Notes under the pieces: generated by a model
What the model was told of the DNA's origin: nothing
Databases searched by the model: none
The model's input: the letters and a program-made list of their open reading frames with translations, nothing else
Part shown: positions 40,044-52,000 of the stretch, one piece after another
Position numbering within the stretch: position 1 is the stretch's first letter
Layout of the letters: each line of letters opens with the position of its first letter
Position numbers and translations under genes: made by a program
Source of the DNA: Flavobacteriales bacterium
Lineage (GTDB): Bacteria > Bacteroidota > Bacteroidia > JACJYZ01
DNA length: 64,000 nucleotides
NCBI GenBank assembly: GCA_020635855.1
Contig: JACJYZ010000003.1
Location: forward strand, 434,001 to 498,000
Direction: 5' to 3'

Positions 40044-42113
40044 ATGAAACACAAATTACTTACCAGGCACATCCTGTGGGCAGGCGTAATCGCAGCTTCC
40101 CTCACGGCGTGCAAACAGAAAGAGGCCCAAGAAGCCACCGCTGCCGATTATAACGGGCACGGTTACGATCCCGCATACGCGGATACCACGGTGTCTCCAT
40201 GCGACGATTTCTACCAGTACGCCATAGGTAACTGGATGAAAAACAACCCCGTTCCTTCTACGGAAAGCCGCTGGGGTAGCTTCAACATCCTCCAGGAACA
40301 AAATGAAGACAAACTGAAAGGCTTGCTTGAAACGCTCGTCGCCGACGCAACCCTGCAAAAGGGAGATTACAAACAACAGGTGGCTGACTTCTACTTTTCA
40401 GCCATGGATACAGTTGGTATTGAAAAGCGTGGTGTGAGCGATATCCAGCCTGAACTGGACATGATCAATGCCATCTCTAATCCGGAAGATCTGGCCAAAT
40501 GCGTGGCCACCCTCCACACCATGAACATTGGACCCATGTTCATTTTCTACGTGGCCCAGGATGAAAAGAACAGCAGTCGTTACATTACCTGTATGAACGA
40601 GGGTGGGCTCAATCTGCCCGACCGCGATTACTACACAAACGATGATGACAGGTCGAAAGAACTGCGTGATGCTTACGTGAAATATATCACCGACATGTTC
40701 AAATTGTTGGGTGATGATGATGGCGCCGCGGCTCAAAAGGCAGCCACCATTCTGAAGATGGAAACCGAAATGGCCGCTGTATCGCTCACACGCGAAGAAC
40801 ACCGCGACGTGAAGGCGATGTACAACCTGAAAACCATTGCCGAAATCAACCGGATGGTGCCCGCATTTCCCTGGAACACATTCCTGGAAACCGCAGGTGT
40901 AAAGGGGGCAGATGAATGGGTGGTGGATCACCCTTCTTTCTTCGAAACATTGAACGGCATGATCAAAAGCCATTCAATGAACGATTGGAAAGCGTACCTG
41001 AACTGGCACCTGATCAATGCTTCCGCCCGCTACCTGAGCAAGCCCTTCGGTGATCTGGCATTCGGATTCTATGGTACCACCATGAGCGGCACCAAAGAGC
41101 AAAAAATCCGTTGGAAACGTGCGGTGAACAGCACCAGCAATACCCTGGGACAACCCGTGGGCCACGTATTTGTAGACAAGTACTTTTCGCAAGATTCGAA
41201 GAAGTATGTGGAAACCATGGTGGAAAACCTGCGCACCGCCTTCCGTAACCGCATCACCAACCTCGAGTGGATGAGCGATGATACCCGGCAGGCTGCACTG
41301 AAAAAACTGGATGCCTTTAGTTATAAAATCGGTTATCCGAACAAGTGGAGGGATTTCTCAAGCCTGGAGATCGACCGGAAATCGTATGCCAGGAACGTGA
41401 TACGCACCAACCAGTTCGATTTTGCCTACATGGTAGGAAAACTCGGACAGCCGGTTGATCGCGAAGACTGGCTGATGTCCCCCCAGACTGTGAATGCATA
41501 CTACTACCCGAATCTCAATGAGATCGTATTCCCCGCCGGTATCCTGCAACCGCCTTTCTATGACCCACAGGCGGATGATGCCGTGAACTACGGAGGCATC
41601 GGCGCCGTGATCGGTCACGAGTTAACCCACGGGTTTGACGATCAGGGCAGCCAGTATGACGGAGACGGGAATATGCATGACTGGTGGAACCCCGACGATA
41701 CCACCAAATTCCAGGCGCGAACAGAAAAAGTTGCGAAGCAATTCGACGGCTTCAAGCCTTTCTCCGACGCATCCATCAACGGTCACATGACACTGGGTGA
41801 AAACATTGCCGACCTCGGCGGTTTGGTATTGGCCTACAACGCCCTCGAAGAATACATGAAAGGAAAAGAGGCCCCCGCCGATATCGCTGGCTTTAACTAC
41901 CGCCAACGTTTCTTCCTGGGATGGGCCGACGTATGGAAACAAACCATCACCGAAAAAGAATTGCGCAGACGTCTGGTAACGGATGTGCACGCACCCGGTG
42001 AATACCGCGTGCTGGGTCCGCTGGCCAACCTGCCCCAATTCAAGGATGCATTCGGATGCAGCGAGGGAAATGCGATGGTACAACCCGATTCACTGAAGGC
42101 AGCCGTTTGGTAA
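40044..42113 (+). CDS. M13-family metallopeptidase lipoprotein (PepO/neprilysin-like)
   Basis: The 689-residue protein has a lipoprotein signal (WAGVIAASLTACKQKE) and the M13 build: an N-terminal lid domain (YADTTVSPCDDFYQYAIGNW), zinc motif HELTH at about residue 524 (GAVIGHELTHGFDDQGSQYD), the third ligand in ENIADLGGL, and the C-terminal CSEGNAMVQPD. It should cleave short peptides in the periplasm or at the cell surface. It is followed by a terminator, so it is transcribed alone. Confidence 0.92.
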   Translation: MKHKLLTRHILWAGVIAASLTACKQKEAQEATAADYNGHGYDPAYADTTVSPCDDFYQYAIGNWMKNNPVPSTESRWGSFNILQEQNEDKLKGLLETLVADATLQKGDYKQQVADFYFSAMDTVGIEKRGVSDIQPELDMINAISNPEDLAKCVATLHTMNIGPMFIFYVAQDEKNSSRYITCMNEGGLNLPDRDYYTNDDDRSKELRDAYVKYITDMFKLLGDDDGAAAQKAATILKMETEMAAVSLTREEHRDVKAMYNLKTIAEINRMVPAFPWNTFLETAGVKGADEWVVDHPSFFETLNGMIKSHSMNDWKAYLNWHLINASARYLSKPFGDLAFGFYGTTMSGTKEQKIRWKRAVNSTSNTLGQPVGHVFVDKYFSQDSKKYVETMVENLRTAFRNRITNLEWMSDDTRQAALKKLDAFSYKIGYPNKWRDFSSLEIDRKSYARNVIRTNQFDFAYMVGKLGQPVDREDWLMSPQTVNAYYYPNLNEIVFPAGILQPPFYDPQADDAVNYGGIGAVIGHELTHGFDDQGSQYDGDGNMHDWWNPDDTTKFQARTEKVAKQFDGFKPFSDASINGHMTLGENIADLGGLVLAYNALEEYMKGKEAPADIAGFNYRQRFFLGWADVWKQTITEKELRRRLVTDVHAPGEYRVLGPLANLPQFKDAFGCSEGNAMVQPDSLKAAVW

Positions 42114-42140
42114 ACCTGTTTTATTTGAATTGAATTTCAA

Positions 42141-42169
42141 AGCGTCCCGCATAAACGGGGCGCTTTTTT
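42141..42169 (+). terminator. Terminator of the M13 peptidase gene
   Basis: AGCGTCCCG and CGGGGCGCT pair (one G-T) around CATAAA and are followed by six Ts. It is 28 bases after the stop. Confidence 0.85.
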
Positions 42170-42172
42170 GTT

Positions 42173-42252
42173 ACGCCACAAACACACAAAGACGCAAAGA
42201 AGAGATTTACTATTATCGCCCCCTCACTTTGTGTCTTGGTGCCTTCGCGGCT
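42173..42252. repeat. Imperfect palindromic intergenic repeat
   Basis: ACGCCACAAACACACAAAGA followed by CGCAAAG is an imperfect reverse complement of CACTTTGTGTCTTGGTGCCT followed by TCGCGG, enclosing a 25-base AT-rich loop. Similar pairs (CACAAAGACACAAAG / CTTTGTGTCTTTGTG) are frequent between genes in Bacteroidota. It accounts for the gap upstream of the phosphatase gene. Confidence 0.55.
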
Positions 42253-42360
42253 TCTCCTTTCCGGTATGTATACATTTGAAACATTCCCGAATGAGTTTAC
42301 CCGACCCCGCCTATGGCATCTCCGCCGAATTGTTGATATTGCACGACGAAAGATCGTTGT

Positions 42361-44418
42361 ATGTGCCTTCGGAAAATCTGTCTGATTTCAGCAAGAACCT
42401 TGCTGGTGTTCCTCGCGTGCCTGAGTTGTGCATATGCAGGTAATGCCACCCGCATACCGGAAGCCGATGTACAGGCAGGTGACATTCAATATGTGATAGA
42501 CAAAGGCCGGGTGCTCACCCTCGACAGTTTACGCAACAGGGAAATGGAACCCTACGACAAGCTCGTGCCCAATTTCGGTTTTATGGATGGTGCGGTGTGG
42601 TTTAGGTTCACTGTTACCGGTCAACCCGGTGAAGTACGCATCCTGGAACTGAAAAATCCCAACCTCGACCTGGTGGACGTGTTTGCAGGTACCCACGGAA
42701 AAATCCTGCAGCAATACCATACCGGTGATCTATTCCCTTTTATCCAACGCCCCGTTCAGCATCGCTTCTTTCAGTTCCCGCTCTACATTCCCGATGGTGG
42801 TCGGCTGAACGTACTGTTGCGGGTGGATAACCACGGCGATCAGTTTTTTATCCCCATCGCACACTGGACAAAAGAAGCCCTGGCCCGTCGCGACTACAAC
42901 GAACAGTTCGCGCTGGGTATCTACTACGGACTGCTCATCTTCGTTTTGCTCCTCAACCTTTTTATTTACCTGATCATCGGTGAGCGTGCCAACCTGTACT
43001 ACATCCTGTACGTGTTCGGTTTGTTCATGCTGCAGTTTGCGCTCGGAGGACACGGTGTTGAATACCTGTGGAACAACAACCCCTATGTCGCACAACATGC
43101 AGCCCCCTTCCTGGCGTCTGCCACAGTCCTGTTCCTGATCATCTTCGCAGTAAGGTTCCTGAATATGCACAACATCATGCCCCGGTTTGGACGCATATTC
43201 ACAAGCATCGGTTGGCTCATCTTTGTGAATTGTTTCCTGGCCCTGCTTCCCATGGCATGGACCTACAAGCTTTCTATCCTTTCCATCAACCTGCTCACCT
43301 TTATCCTCAACCTCACCATCATCCCGGTCACTGTGTATGCCATGATCAAACTCAAGTACAAGCCGGCCCGCTTTTTCCTGGTGGCGTTCGTTGCGTTGAG
43401 CATTGGTGTGTTTGCGTTTATTCTTCGCAATGCCGGCATTGCCCCCAGTCATGTGCTGACTGACTTCAGCCTGCAAATAGGTTCGGCGCTCGAAGTGATC
43501 CTGCTCTCGTTTGCCATCGTGGATAAGTTCAAGATGTTCAAGAATGAAGCCCTTCTCCGGTTGGAAGAAATGAACCGCCTCAAGAGTGAACAGAACATAC
43601 TCCTCGAACAACAGGTGAAGGAACGTACCAACGAAATCAACCAACAAAAGGAAGAACTGGCCGACAAGAACAAGGAGATCCTTGATAGCATCGCATACGC
43701 CAAACGCATACAGGAAGCCATCCTGCCTCCTGATGATGCGCTGACTTCCCAGCTTCCGAATGGTTTTGTTTACTATCAGCCGAAAGACATCGTGGCCGGA
43801 GATTTTTACTGGGTGGAAAAGTTGGGTGATCAGATCATGTTTGCGGTTGCCGACTGCACCGGACACGGCGTACCCGGTGCCATGGTTTCAGTGGTATGTC
43901 ACAATGCGCTGAATCGGGCGGTGCGCGAATTCCGGTTGACAGATCCGGCAGCCATGCTCGATCAGGTCAGGGGTATCGTAACCGAGTCGTTTGAAACAGG
44001 AGGGCGTGAAGTAAATGATGGGATGGATATCGCACTCTGCATCCTTGATCCCCACACCCGTAAGTTGCATTATGCCGGTGCCAACAATCCACTCTACCTC
44101 GTGCGCAACGGGAAACTTCATGAGTACAAACCCGACAAACAGCCGGTGGGTAAATATGTAGATAGGAAACCTTTTGTCTCCCATCTCATCGAATGCCTGC
44201 CTGGTGATTCCGTATATATTTTCTCAGACGGGTTTCCCGATCAGTTCGGTGGCCCCAAAGGCAAGAAGTTCAAGTACGGTGCTTTCAAGAAACTCCTGAT
44301 GGAAATAAGCGCCGATGATTCCGTAACCCAACGACATGTGCTGGAAAAGACCTTTGTAAACTGGAAAGGGGATTTGCCGCAGGTGGATGACGTGTGTGTG
44401 ATGGGATTGATATTCTGA
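42361..44418 (+). CDS. 7TMR-DISM sensor with PP2C/SpoIIE phosphatase domain
   Basis: The 685-residue protein has a signal peptide (LVFLACLSCAYAG), a 7TMR-DISM extracellular domain (about residues 25-170, WFRFTVTG ... ILELKNPNLDLVDVF), seven membrane segments (about 185-395), a coiled-coil linker (KERTNEINQQKEELADKNKE) and a SpoIIE-type serine phosphatase (AKRIQEAILPPDD, KDIVAGDFYWVEK, VADCTGHGVPGAMVSVV, DGFPDQFGG). It probably senses a sugar or cell-wall ligand and dephosphorylates an anti-anti-sigma partner. It is a single-gene unit. Confidence 0.92.
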   Translation: MCLRKICLISARTLLVFLACLSCAYAGNATRIPEADVQAGDIQYVIDKGRVLTLDSLRNREMEPYDKLVPNFGFMDGAVWFRFTVTGQPGEVRILELKNPNLDLVDVFAGTHGKILQQYHTGDLFPFIQRPVQHRFFQFPLYIPDGGRLNVLLRVDNHGDQFFIPIAHWTKEALARRDYNEQFALGIYYGLLIFVLLLNLFIYLIIGERANLYYILYVFGLFMLQFALGGHGVEYLWNNNPYVAQHAAPFLASATVLFLIIFAVRFLNMHNIMPRFGRIFTSIGWLIFVNCFLALLPMAWTYKLSILSINLLTFILNLTIIPVTVYAMIKLKYKPARFFLVAFVALSIGVFAFILRNAGIAPSHVLTDFSLQIGSALEVILLSFAIVDKFKMFKNEALLRLEEMNRLKSEQNILLEQQVKERTNEINQQKEELADKNKEILDSIAYAKRIQEAILPPDDALTSQLPNGFVYYQPKDIVAGDFYWVEKLGDQIMFAVADCTGHGVPGAMVSVVCHNALNRAVREFRLTDPAAMLDQVRGIVTESFETGGREVNDGMDIALCILDPHTRKLHYAGANNPLYLVRNGKLHEYKPDKQPVGKYVDRKPFVSHLIECLPGDSVYIFSDGFPDQFGGPKGKKFKYGAFKKLLMEISADDSVTQRHVLEKTFVNWKGDLPQVDDVCVMGLIF

Positions 44419-44584
44419 TGGCATTCACCCGCTGAATATGTATTTATCCGGACCGGTCCGGTAATATGTTATATCTTTACGGAACTCAGATGCCATATAC
44501 CCAGTGCAACCTTTGTGAATATGGTAGTAACCCCCGCCAAGTGAGCGAAAGTCGTTCACCGTGGAAACTTGAAACATTGCAATC

Positions 44585-45013
44585 ATGAAACAGGTTCAGA
44601 AAGATGATACGGTTAAGGTACACTACAAGGGTACACTTAATGACGGAAACGTCTTTGATTCATCTGAAGGAAGAGAACCCCTTGAGTTTACAGTGGGTGC
44701 CGGCCAGGTGATCCCCGGATTTGAACAGGCTGTGATCGGCATGCAGATTAACGAACAAAAAAAGATCGAGATCCCCTTTTCAGAGGCTTATGGCCCCGTG
44801 CGTGACGAACTGCGCGGCCAGGTTCCCCGCACCAATCTACCGGAAGACATGAAGCCGGAAGTGGGTATGCAATTGCAGGCACAGCAGGAATCAGGTGAAG
44901 TGATGGTGGTGACCGTTACCTCGGTGGATGATGAATCCATCACGGTGGATGCCAATCATCCGTTGGCTGGAAAAGACCTCACATTCGAGATCTCACTGGT
45001 GGAAATCTACTGA
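44585..45013 (+). CDS. FKBP-type peptidyl-prolyl isomerase (SlyD-like)
   Basis: The 142-residue protein matches the SlyD group: VKVHYKGTLNDGNVFDSSEG, PLEFTVGAGQVIPGFEQAVI, then the inserted-in-flap chaperone domain (about residues 70-120) and the closing HPLAGKDLTFEISLVEI. It speeds proline isomerisation and acts as a chaperone. The histidine-rich tail of E. coli SlyD is missing. A 166-base leader separates it from the phosphatase gene. Confidence 0.9.
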   Translation: MKQVQKDDTVKVHYKGTLNDGNVFDSSEGREPLEFTVGAGQVIPGFEQAVIGMQINEQKKIEIPFSEAYGPVRDELRGQVPRTNLPEDMKPEVGMQLQAQQESGEVMVVTVTSVDDESITVDANHPLAGKDLTFEISLVEIY

Positions 45014-45036
45014 TCCTTATTCAAGATAAGTACAGG

Positions 45037-45069
45037 CCGCGGAGCATTACGCTTCGCGGTTTTTTTTTT
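45037..45069. terminator. Shared terminator between convergent genes
   Basis: CCGCGGAG and CTTCGCGG (imperfect, one bulge) flank CATTACG and precede a run of ten Ts. It follows the FKBP gene and overlaps the 3' end of the convergent formyltransferase gene by two bases. Confidence 0.75.
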
Positions 45070-46006
45070 AATCAACTGAGGATGTAAGGGGAGATGGAAA
45101 ACGCAAACCGGCATTCACACCCAGGCGACACAAAGTGGCTCCGGTCATGATGCCTTCATCCATACAGAGGATATCCAGACGGATGGCCGTGTTTCCGCCA
45201 CAAGCCACGATCAGGCCTTCCATTTCATTTGCCGATATAATCGTGCCCGCCGATACTTCTTTGCTGATCCGTGTCATGTATCCCTGGGAAACCCTGACTT
45301 CCATTCCTTCCAGGTAGGCAATGGCACCACGGTTCCATGGATTGCACGCCCTGATCAGGTTGATGATGTCCTGTGCCGGCTGGTGCCAATCGATCAGCAG
45401 GTCCTCGGCCACCGGCTTCCTGAAGTAGTTGCCATCCTTCACCGGTTGCGGATGACCTTGCTGGCTCGGATCGGTTATCATTTGCCAGGCATCTTGCATG
45501 ACCTTCGGTGAAAGAAATGCAAGCTTAACCATGTGCAGGCCATGGGTGTCATCGGGCGCAATGTCTAGCTTCCCCTGGTGGTAGATCGGGCCCGTATCTA
45601 TACCGGCATCCATCTTATGCAAGGTGATGCCACCCTGTTTTTCTCCCCGCCGGATCTGCCAGAAGATCGGTTCGGCTCCCCTGTATCCCGGGAGTAGTCC
45701 GAAGTGAAAGTTGAAACACCCGAGTGCCGGAGCGTTCAGCAGGGCCTGAGGAAATTTATAAGGAAACGTAACGGAAAGACACAGGTCTACTTTGTCCTCC
45801 TCCAGGATCAACGGAAGCGCATCATCCAGGTCCTCTTTTGTTACCTGTTGATGGCGGATGTTGTTGTGCTGAACAAAGTCCAGTACACGCCGCGTACCTT
45901 CATGCACCTGGTCGGGCGTAATCACCAGATGCAGTTCGCCGCGCTTTCTGAGCTCTTCCAGACAAGGAAGAGCCAGAAAGCTATTGGCGAGAACAACTGT
46001 TTTCAT
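45068..46006 (-). CDS. Formyltransferase of the Fmt/ArnA type
   Basis: The 312-residue protein has the formyltransferase fold with catalytic Asn99, His101 and Asp137 (CFNFHFGLLPGYRGAEPIFW, KMDAGIDTGP) and a C-terminal OB-like domain (LLIDWHQPAQDIINLIRACNPW). The core is that of methionyl-tRNA formyltransferase, but the motif NFHFGLLP differs from the usual NxHxSLLP and there is no def gene next to it. It may be the second, substrate-specific formyltransferase rather than housekeeping fmt. It lies next to the HYR gene on the same strand, five bases away. Confidence 0.8.
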   Translation of the reverse strand: MKTVVLANSFLALPCLEELRKRGELHLVITPDQVHEGTRRVLDFVQHNNIRHQQVTKEDLDDALPLILEEDKVDLCLSVTFPYKFPQALLNAPALGCFNFHFGLLPGYRGAEPIFWQIRRGEKQGGITLHKMDAGIDTGPIYHQGKLDIAPDDTHGLHMVKLAFLSPKVMQDAWQMITDPSQQGHPQPVKDGNYFRKPVAEDLLIDWHQPAQDIINLIRACNPWNRGAIAYLEGMEVRVSQGYMTRISKEVSAGTIISANEMEGLIVACGGNTAIRLDILCMDEGIMTGATLCRLGVNAGLRFPSPLTSSVD

Positions 46007-46011
46007 TTGAC

Positions 46012-49000
46012 CTATTTGCGGATCACCCTGCGAACGGTTTGGAATTCTCCGGCCTGCACGTTGAACAGGTATACACCCGGCTCAAGGTCGTCCGTCTGGA
46101 TTTCCTCGGTATGCCGGCCGCTGCTTTGTGTGATAACCTTCTTCACAACTTCTTCACCCAACATGTTGTACAGGGTCATGACCACGGTTTCGGAAGCGCC
46201 GAGGGTATATTCACAACGGAAGGCTCCGGTGAACGGATTCGGGAATACCTTGACATCATTGTTCCAAACGGTGGTGCCAACTCCCGTTACAATCACCGGC
46301 ATCACATCGGTGGTGTCCGCACATTCGGTTCCTGCATTGAAGATCACCGAGTAACCACCATCCACCTGCGCAACATGCGTTTGTCCGGTGGCGCCCACAA
46401 TCGGGTTGCCGTCAAGCAACCACTGGTATGAGTCGGCGGCCGGCATGCAGGTCAGCGTATCTCCGTTGAGCGAGATCGAGTGATGAACCGTATCCACAAA
46501 GAATACATTGAACTGGCATTGGCTCATGTTGCCTGCAACATCAAACACCGTCAGCGTGATCGTGGCGGTATCACCGATAATCGTACCTGCTGCCGGGCTC
46601 TGACTCACAACCGGACTTGGGTCACAGTTGTCCGACGCAGTGGCCAGTCCGCTGTAATCAGGCAATACGGCCTGACACATGCCATTGGCATACAGGGTTT
46701 GGTTGTTCGGACAGGAGATGGTCGGCTTCACAGAGTCTTCCGCGATCACCAGGAATGTACAGGTGCCCACATTGGCAGATGCATCCGTTGCCGTCAACGT
46801 CACAACAATGCTGCTGTTGAAATTGGTACCCGGAGCAGGCGATTGTGAGATGAACGGGGTTCCACCGCAATTGTCGGTGGCACTGGCCATGCTAGTGTAG
46901 TCACCGATCACACCCAGGCAGTTCGGACCGCTGGTCACATACTGGTTACCCGGACAGGTTACCACCGGCGCCATCGTATCACGGAACAATGCCATGAACG
47001 AACACTGTGCAGTGTTGCCCGAAGCATCCGTAGCTATCAGCGTGATGCTTGTATGGGTGGAGATGATCGAACCAGGTGCAGGACTTTGAGTGATCACCGG
47101 GTTGGGATCGCATTTGTCTGTTGCTACGCCCAGTCCCGTGAAGTCAGGCAGGGCCACCTGGCAGGAAGCATCGGCATATACATACTGGTTGCCCGGACAT
47201 ACAATGCTCGGAGCTGTGGTATCCTCTGCCAATACTTTGAATATGCATTGTGCAATGTTGCTTGCATCATCTGTTGCAGTCAGGGTTACCGTTACAATAC
47301 CCGTGAACATACTGCCCGCAGGCGGGTTTTGGGTAATGAACGGAGTTCCGCCACAAGCATCGGTCGCACTGCCAAGTGAAGTGTAATCACCCAGGATGCC
47401 TTCACAATTGGCGTTGCTGGGTACCGTCTGGTCTCCCGGACAAGTGATCATCGGAGGTACGGTATCCACGAAAATGGCCTGGAAGGTACATTGACTGCTG
47501 TTGCCAGAAACATCGGTGCTGGTGAGCGTGATCAACGTATGAGACGTGATCATCGTTCCCGGTGCCGGCGACTGTGTCACAACCGTGGTGTCTCCACACT
47601 GATCTGTGGAATTCGCCAGTCCGGTGAAATCAGGCAATGCAGCCGTGCAACCGCTGTTGGCATATACCATTTGGTTGCCCGGGCATGTGATCACCGGCGG
47701 TGTGGTGTCTGATGCCATCACCGTGAATGTGCAGCTGGCCGTATTGCTGTTATCATCAATCGCAGTCAGCGTAACAGTAACACTGCCCGAGAAGGTGGTA
47801 CCGGAAACCGGACTTTGCGTAATGGCCGGTGTTCCGCCGCATGCATCCGACGCGGTTGCAAGGGAGGTGTAATCTCCCAATACGCCCTGACATGAAGCAT
47901 TGCCGGGTACTGTTTGTGTTCCCGGACAAGCGATCACCGGCGGAACGGTATCCACGAAGATCGCCTGGAATGTACATTGGTTGCTGTTACCTGAACCGTC
48001 TGTGCTGGTCAGGGTAACCAGTGTATGCGATGATACCATCGTACCCGGTGCGGGCGACTGGGTTACTACCGGCGTGCCTCCGCACTGGTCCGAAGTTGTG
48101 GCCAGGCTGGTGAAGTCGGGCAATGCAGCTTGACAGCTGCTGTTGGCGTAAATCGTCTGGTTGCCCGGACACGTAACCAAAGGTGGTGTGGTATCCGATG
48201 CCATCACGGTAAACGTACAGCTGGATGTGTTGCTGTTGTCATCGGTGGCGGTCAGCGTTACCGTAATGCTTCCCGAGAAACTTGTACCGGAAGCCGGACT
48301 TTGGGTAATGCTAGGCGTACCTCCGCAGGCATCGTAGGCAGATGCAAGTGAAGTATAGTCGCCGATCGTACCCTGGCAGCTGGCATCACCCGGAACAGTT
48401 TGTGTACCCGGGCAAGTGATCACCGGCGGTACCGTGTCGATGAAGACAACCTGGAAGGAACACTGACTGGTGTTGGATGATGCATCCGTTGCAGTCAGCG
48501 TAACCATGGTATGGCTGCTGATGAGGGTTCCCGGAGAAGGTGATTGGGAAATGGTCGGTGAACCGTCACAGTTATCCGTTGCCGTTCCCAGGCCTCTGTA
48601 ATCCGGCAGGAAGGCCGTGCAGAATGCGTTGGCGTACACCGTCTGATTACCCGGGCAGGAAATCACCGGAGAGGTGGTATCCTGCAGGGTCACCTGGAAG
48701 GTGCACGTAGCTGTGTTTCCTGATGCATCCGTGGATGACATGGTTACCGTTGTGCTGCTGGAAATGGTTGTACCTGCAGCGGGCGACTGGGTGAGCGACG
48801 GAGCGCCGTCACAATTGTCGGTGACCGTTACCATGGACGTGTAGTCAGGCAATGAAGCATCGCAGTTGTTGCTGGCGATCAGGGTTTGGTTGCCCGGACA
48901 GGTGATGGCCGGTGCTGTGGAATCCACAAACAGCGCAGTGAAACTGCATGTCACAAAATTACCCGATCCGTCGGTGGCTGTCAGCGTTACGGTAACGTCG

Positions 49001-52000
49001 CTTGTTACAACGGTGCCGATGGAAGGGGATTGGGTGACTGTCGGTGAACCGCAGTTGTCCGACACAGTGGCCAAACCGGTGAAGTCAGGCAGACTACCCT
49101 GGCAGCTCGCATCGGCATACACCGGTTGGTTACCCGGACAGGTGAGTTGTGGTTTGATGGTGTCCTTCACCGTAATGGTGAATGAACATTGGGTAGCGTT
49201 GGAAGCGGCATCCGTTGCCGTAATGGTCACGACCTGTGTGGTGCCTGCACCGCTCAGGATGGTACCCGCAGCGGGCGATTGGGTAACGGTAGGTGTTCCG
49301 CAATTATCGGCAGCCGTTACAGAACCGGTATAATCAGGAACAGTAAACTGGCAGCTCGCATCTGCATACACATCCTGGTCAGCCGGGCATCCGGATAATG
49401 TAGGTTTGATGGTGTCTTTCACCGTAACGGTAAAGCTACACTGTGCTATGTTGGCTGAGGCATCGGTTGCGGTGATGGTGACCAGCTGTGTGGTGCCTGC
49501 ACCGTTGAGAACCGTACCTGCAACAGGCGATTGGGTGACAACGGGTGAGCCGTCGCAGTTGTCGGAAACCGAAGCGGACCCGGTATAGTCAGGCAGGGTT
49601 ACCTGACAAGAAGCATCTGCATAGAGGTCTTCGTCGGCCGGGCAACTGATGGAAGGCCTGGTGGTATCCTTCACGGTGATGGTGAATGAACATTGCACCG
49701 CATTGGCAGAACCATCGGTAGCTGTCAACGTGATCAGTTGTGTGGTGCCTGCGCCGTTGAGGATGGTACCCGCAGCAGGTGATTGCGTTACCGTGGGTGT
49801 TCCGCAGTTGTCAGCAACCGTTGCCAAACTGGTATAATCCGGAATGGCCACCTGGCAGGAGCCATCCGCAATTACATCCTGATCCAAAGGACAAGCAATG
49901 GTCGGTTTGATGGTGTCCTTCACTGTGAGGGTGAATGAACACTGCTGTGCGTTTGAAGAAGCATCCGTAGCGGTAATGGTGACCACCTGTGTGGTGCCTC
50001 CGCCGCTCAGTACTGTACCTGCAGCAGGAGATTGCGTTACAACGGGTGAACCATCGCAGTTGTCGGTTGCTGTTACCGAACCGGTATAGTCCGGAACAGT
50101 CACCTGGCAAGAACCATCTGCATACAGATCCTGGTCGCCCGGGCATCCGCTTAAACTGGGCTTGGTGGTATCCTTCACGGTTACAGTGAAGCTACATTGG
50201 GCCACGTTTGCCGAAGCATCGGTAGCGGTGATGGTCACCACTTGCGTGGTACCCGCACCGTTGAGCACCGTACCTGCAACCGGAGATTGTGTCACAACCG
50301 GTGAGCCATCGCAGTTGTCGGCAACCGAAGCGGATCCGGTATAATCCGGCAGACTTACCTGGCAGGAACCGTCTGCATACAGATCTTGATCGGCCGGGCA
50401 GGAAATGGCGGGTCTGGTGGTATCTTTTACGGTGATGGTGAATGAACATTGAACCGCATTGGCAGAACCGTCGGTGGTTGTGATGGTCACCAATTGTGTG
50501 GTGCCGGCACCGCTCAGTACGGTACCTGCAGCAGGTGATTGGGTAACAGTGGGCGCTCCGCAATTGTCAGCAACCGTTACCGACCCGGTAAAGTCAGGCA
50601 GGGCCAACTGGCATGAAGCATCCGCATATAAATCCTGGTCTGCCGGACATCCGGTCATGGTAGGTTTGATGGTATCCTTTACGGTTACCGTGAAGCTGCA
50701 TTGTGCCACATTGGAAGACGCATCGGTGGCGCTAATGGTCACCACCTGGGTGGTGCCTCCTCCGCTGAGAACTGTACCCGCAGCCGGTGATTGGGTGACA
50801 ACGGGAGAACCGTCGCAGTAATCGCTCACGGTAACAAGTCCGGTGTAGTCGGGCAGGGTTACATTGCAGGAGCCATCGGCATAGAGGTCTTCATCCGGCA
50901 CGCAAACCAGGGAAGGCCGGGTGCTGTCGGTGACCGTAACAGTGAATGAACATTGCGTTGCATTGCCTGTTGAGTCGGTGGCTGTCAGCGTGATCAACTG
51001 GGTGCTGCCAAGTCCTGTAAGGATGGTGCCCGGAGTCGGTGATTGGGTAACCACCGGTGAGGCATCGCAGTAATCAACCACGGTGGCGATACCGGTGAAA
51101 TCCGGCAGGCTCACCTGGCAGGAACTATTGGTATAAACCGGTTGGTCGGCCGGACAGGTGATGGATGGCGGGAAGGTATCCAGTACCGTCAGCAGGAAGG
51201 TGCATTGTCCGGTGAACCCGGATGCATCCGTTACATTCATGGTGATGGTATGGTCTCCGGATCCTTCAAGCGTTACACCCGGTGCGGGTGATTGGGTTAC
51301 AGTGGGGAAGCCGGCGCAGTTGTCGCTGTATGAAACCAGCGAGGTATAGTCAGGTACCGTTACTTCACATGTAGCGTTGCCGTACATGGTTTTGTTTCCG
51401 GGGCATGAAACCGTTGGCACAATGGTATCCACCAGGGTCACCTTGAAGCTGCAGGTGGTGATGTTACCTGATCCGTCGGTTGCGGTCAGCGTAACGGTGG
51501 GGTTGGTACCCGCACCGGTATAGAGGGTTCCCGGAGTGGGTGACTGGACAAGCGTGGGTACACCACAGTTGTCGCTGACGGTTACTGATCCGGTATAGTC
51601 CGGCAGGGGTACCTGGCAGGAACCGTTCACAAATAAATCGTGATCTGCAGGACATCCGGTCAATGTAGGCTTAACGGTGTCTACTACAGTAACTGTGAAC
51701 GAGCACTGTTGTGAATTGCTGGAAGGGTCCGACACGGTGATTGTGATCAGCTGTGTGGTGCCTGCTCCATTGATCACGGTACCCGGCGCCGGTGATTGTG
51801 TGGCGGTTAGGGCAGCGGAAGTATAACAGTTATCGGAACGGGTGACCAGGCTGGTAAAGTCGGGCAGGGCTACGTTACAGGAAGCGTCGGCATATATATC
51901 GAAATCACCCGGGCAGGTAACTGTAGGCTTAATGGTGTCAACCAGGGTAACGGAAAAGCTGCATGTGCGCTTATTACCTGAAGCATCCGTAGCGGTGATG

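Noticed and set aside
42168..42443. Plus-strand frame of 91 residues upstream of the phosphatase
   Set aside because: Its start lies in the palindromic repeat and its end overlaps the signal-peptide region of the real gene in another frame.
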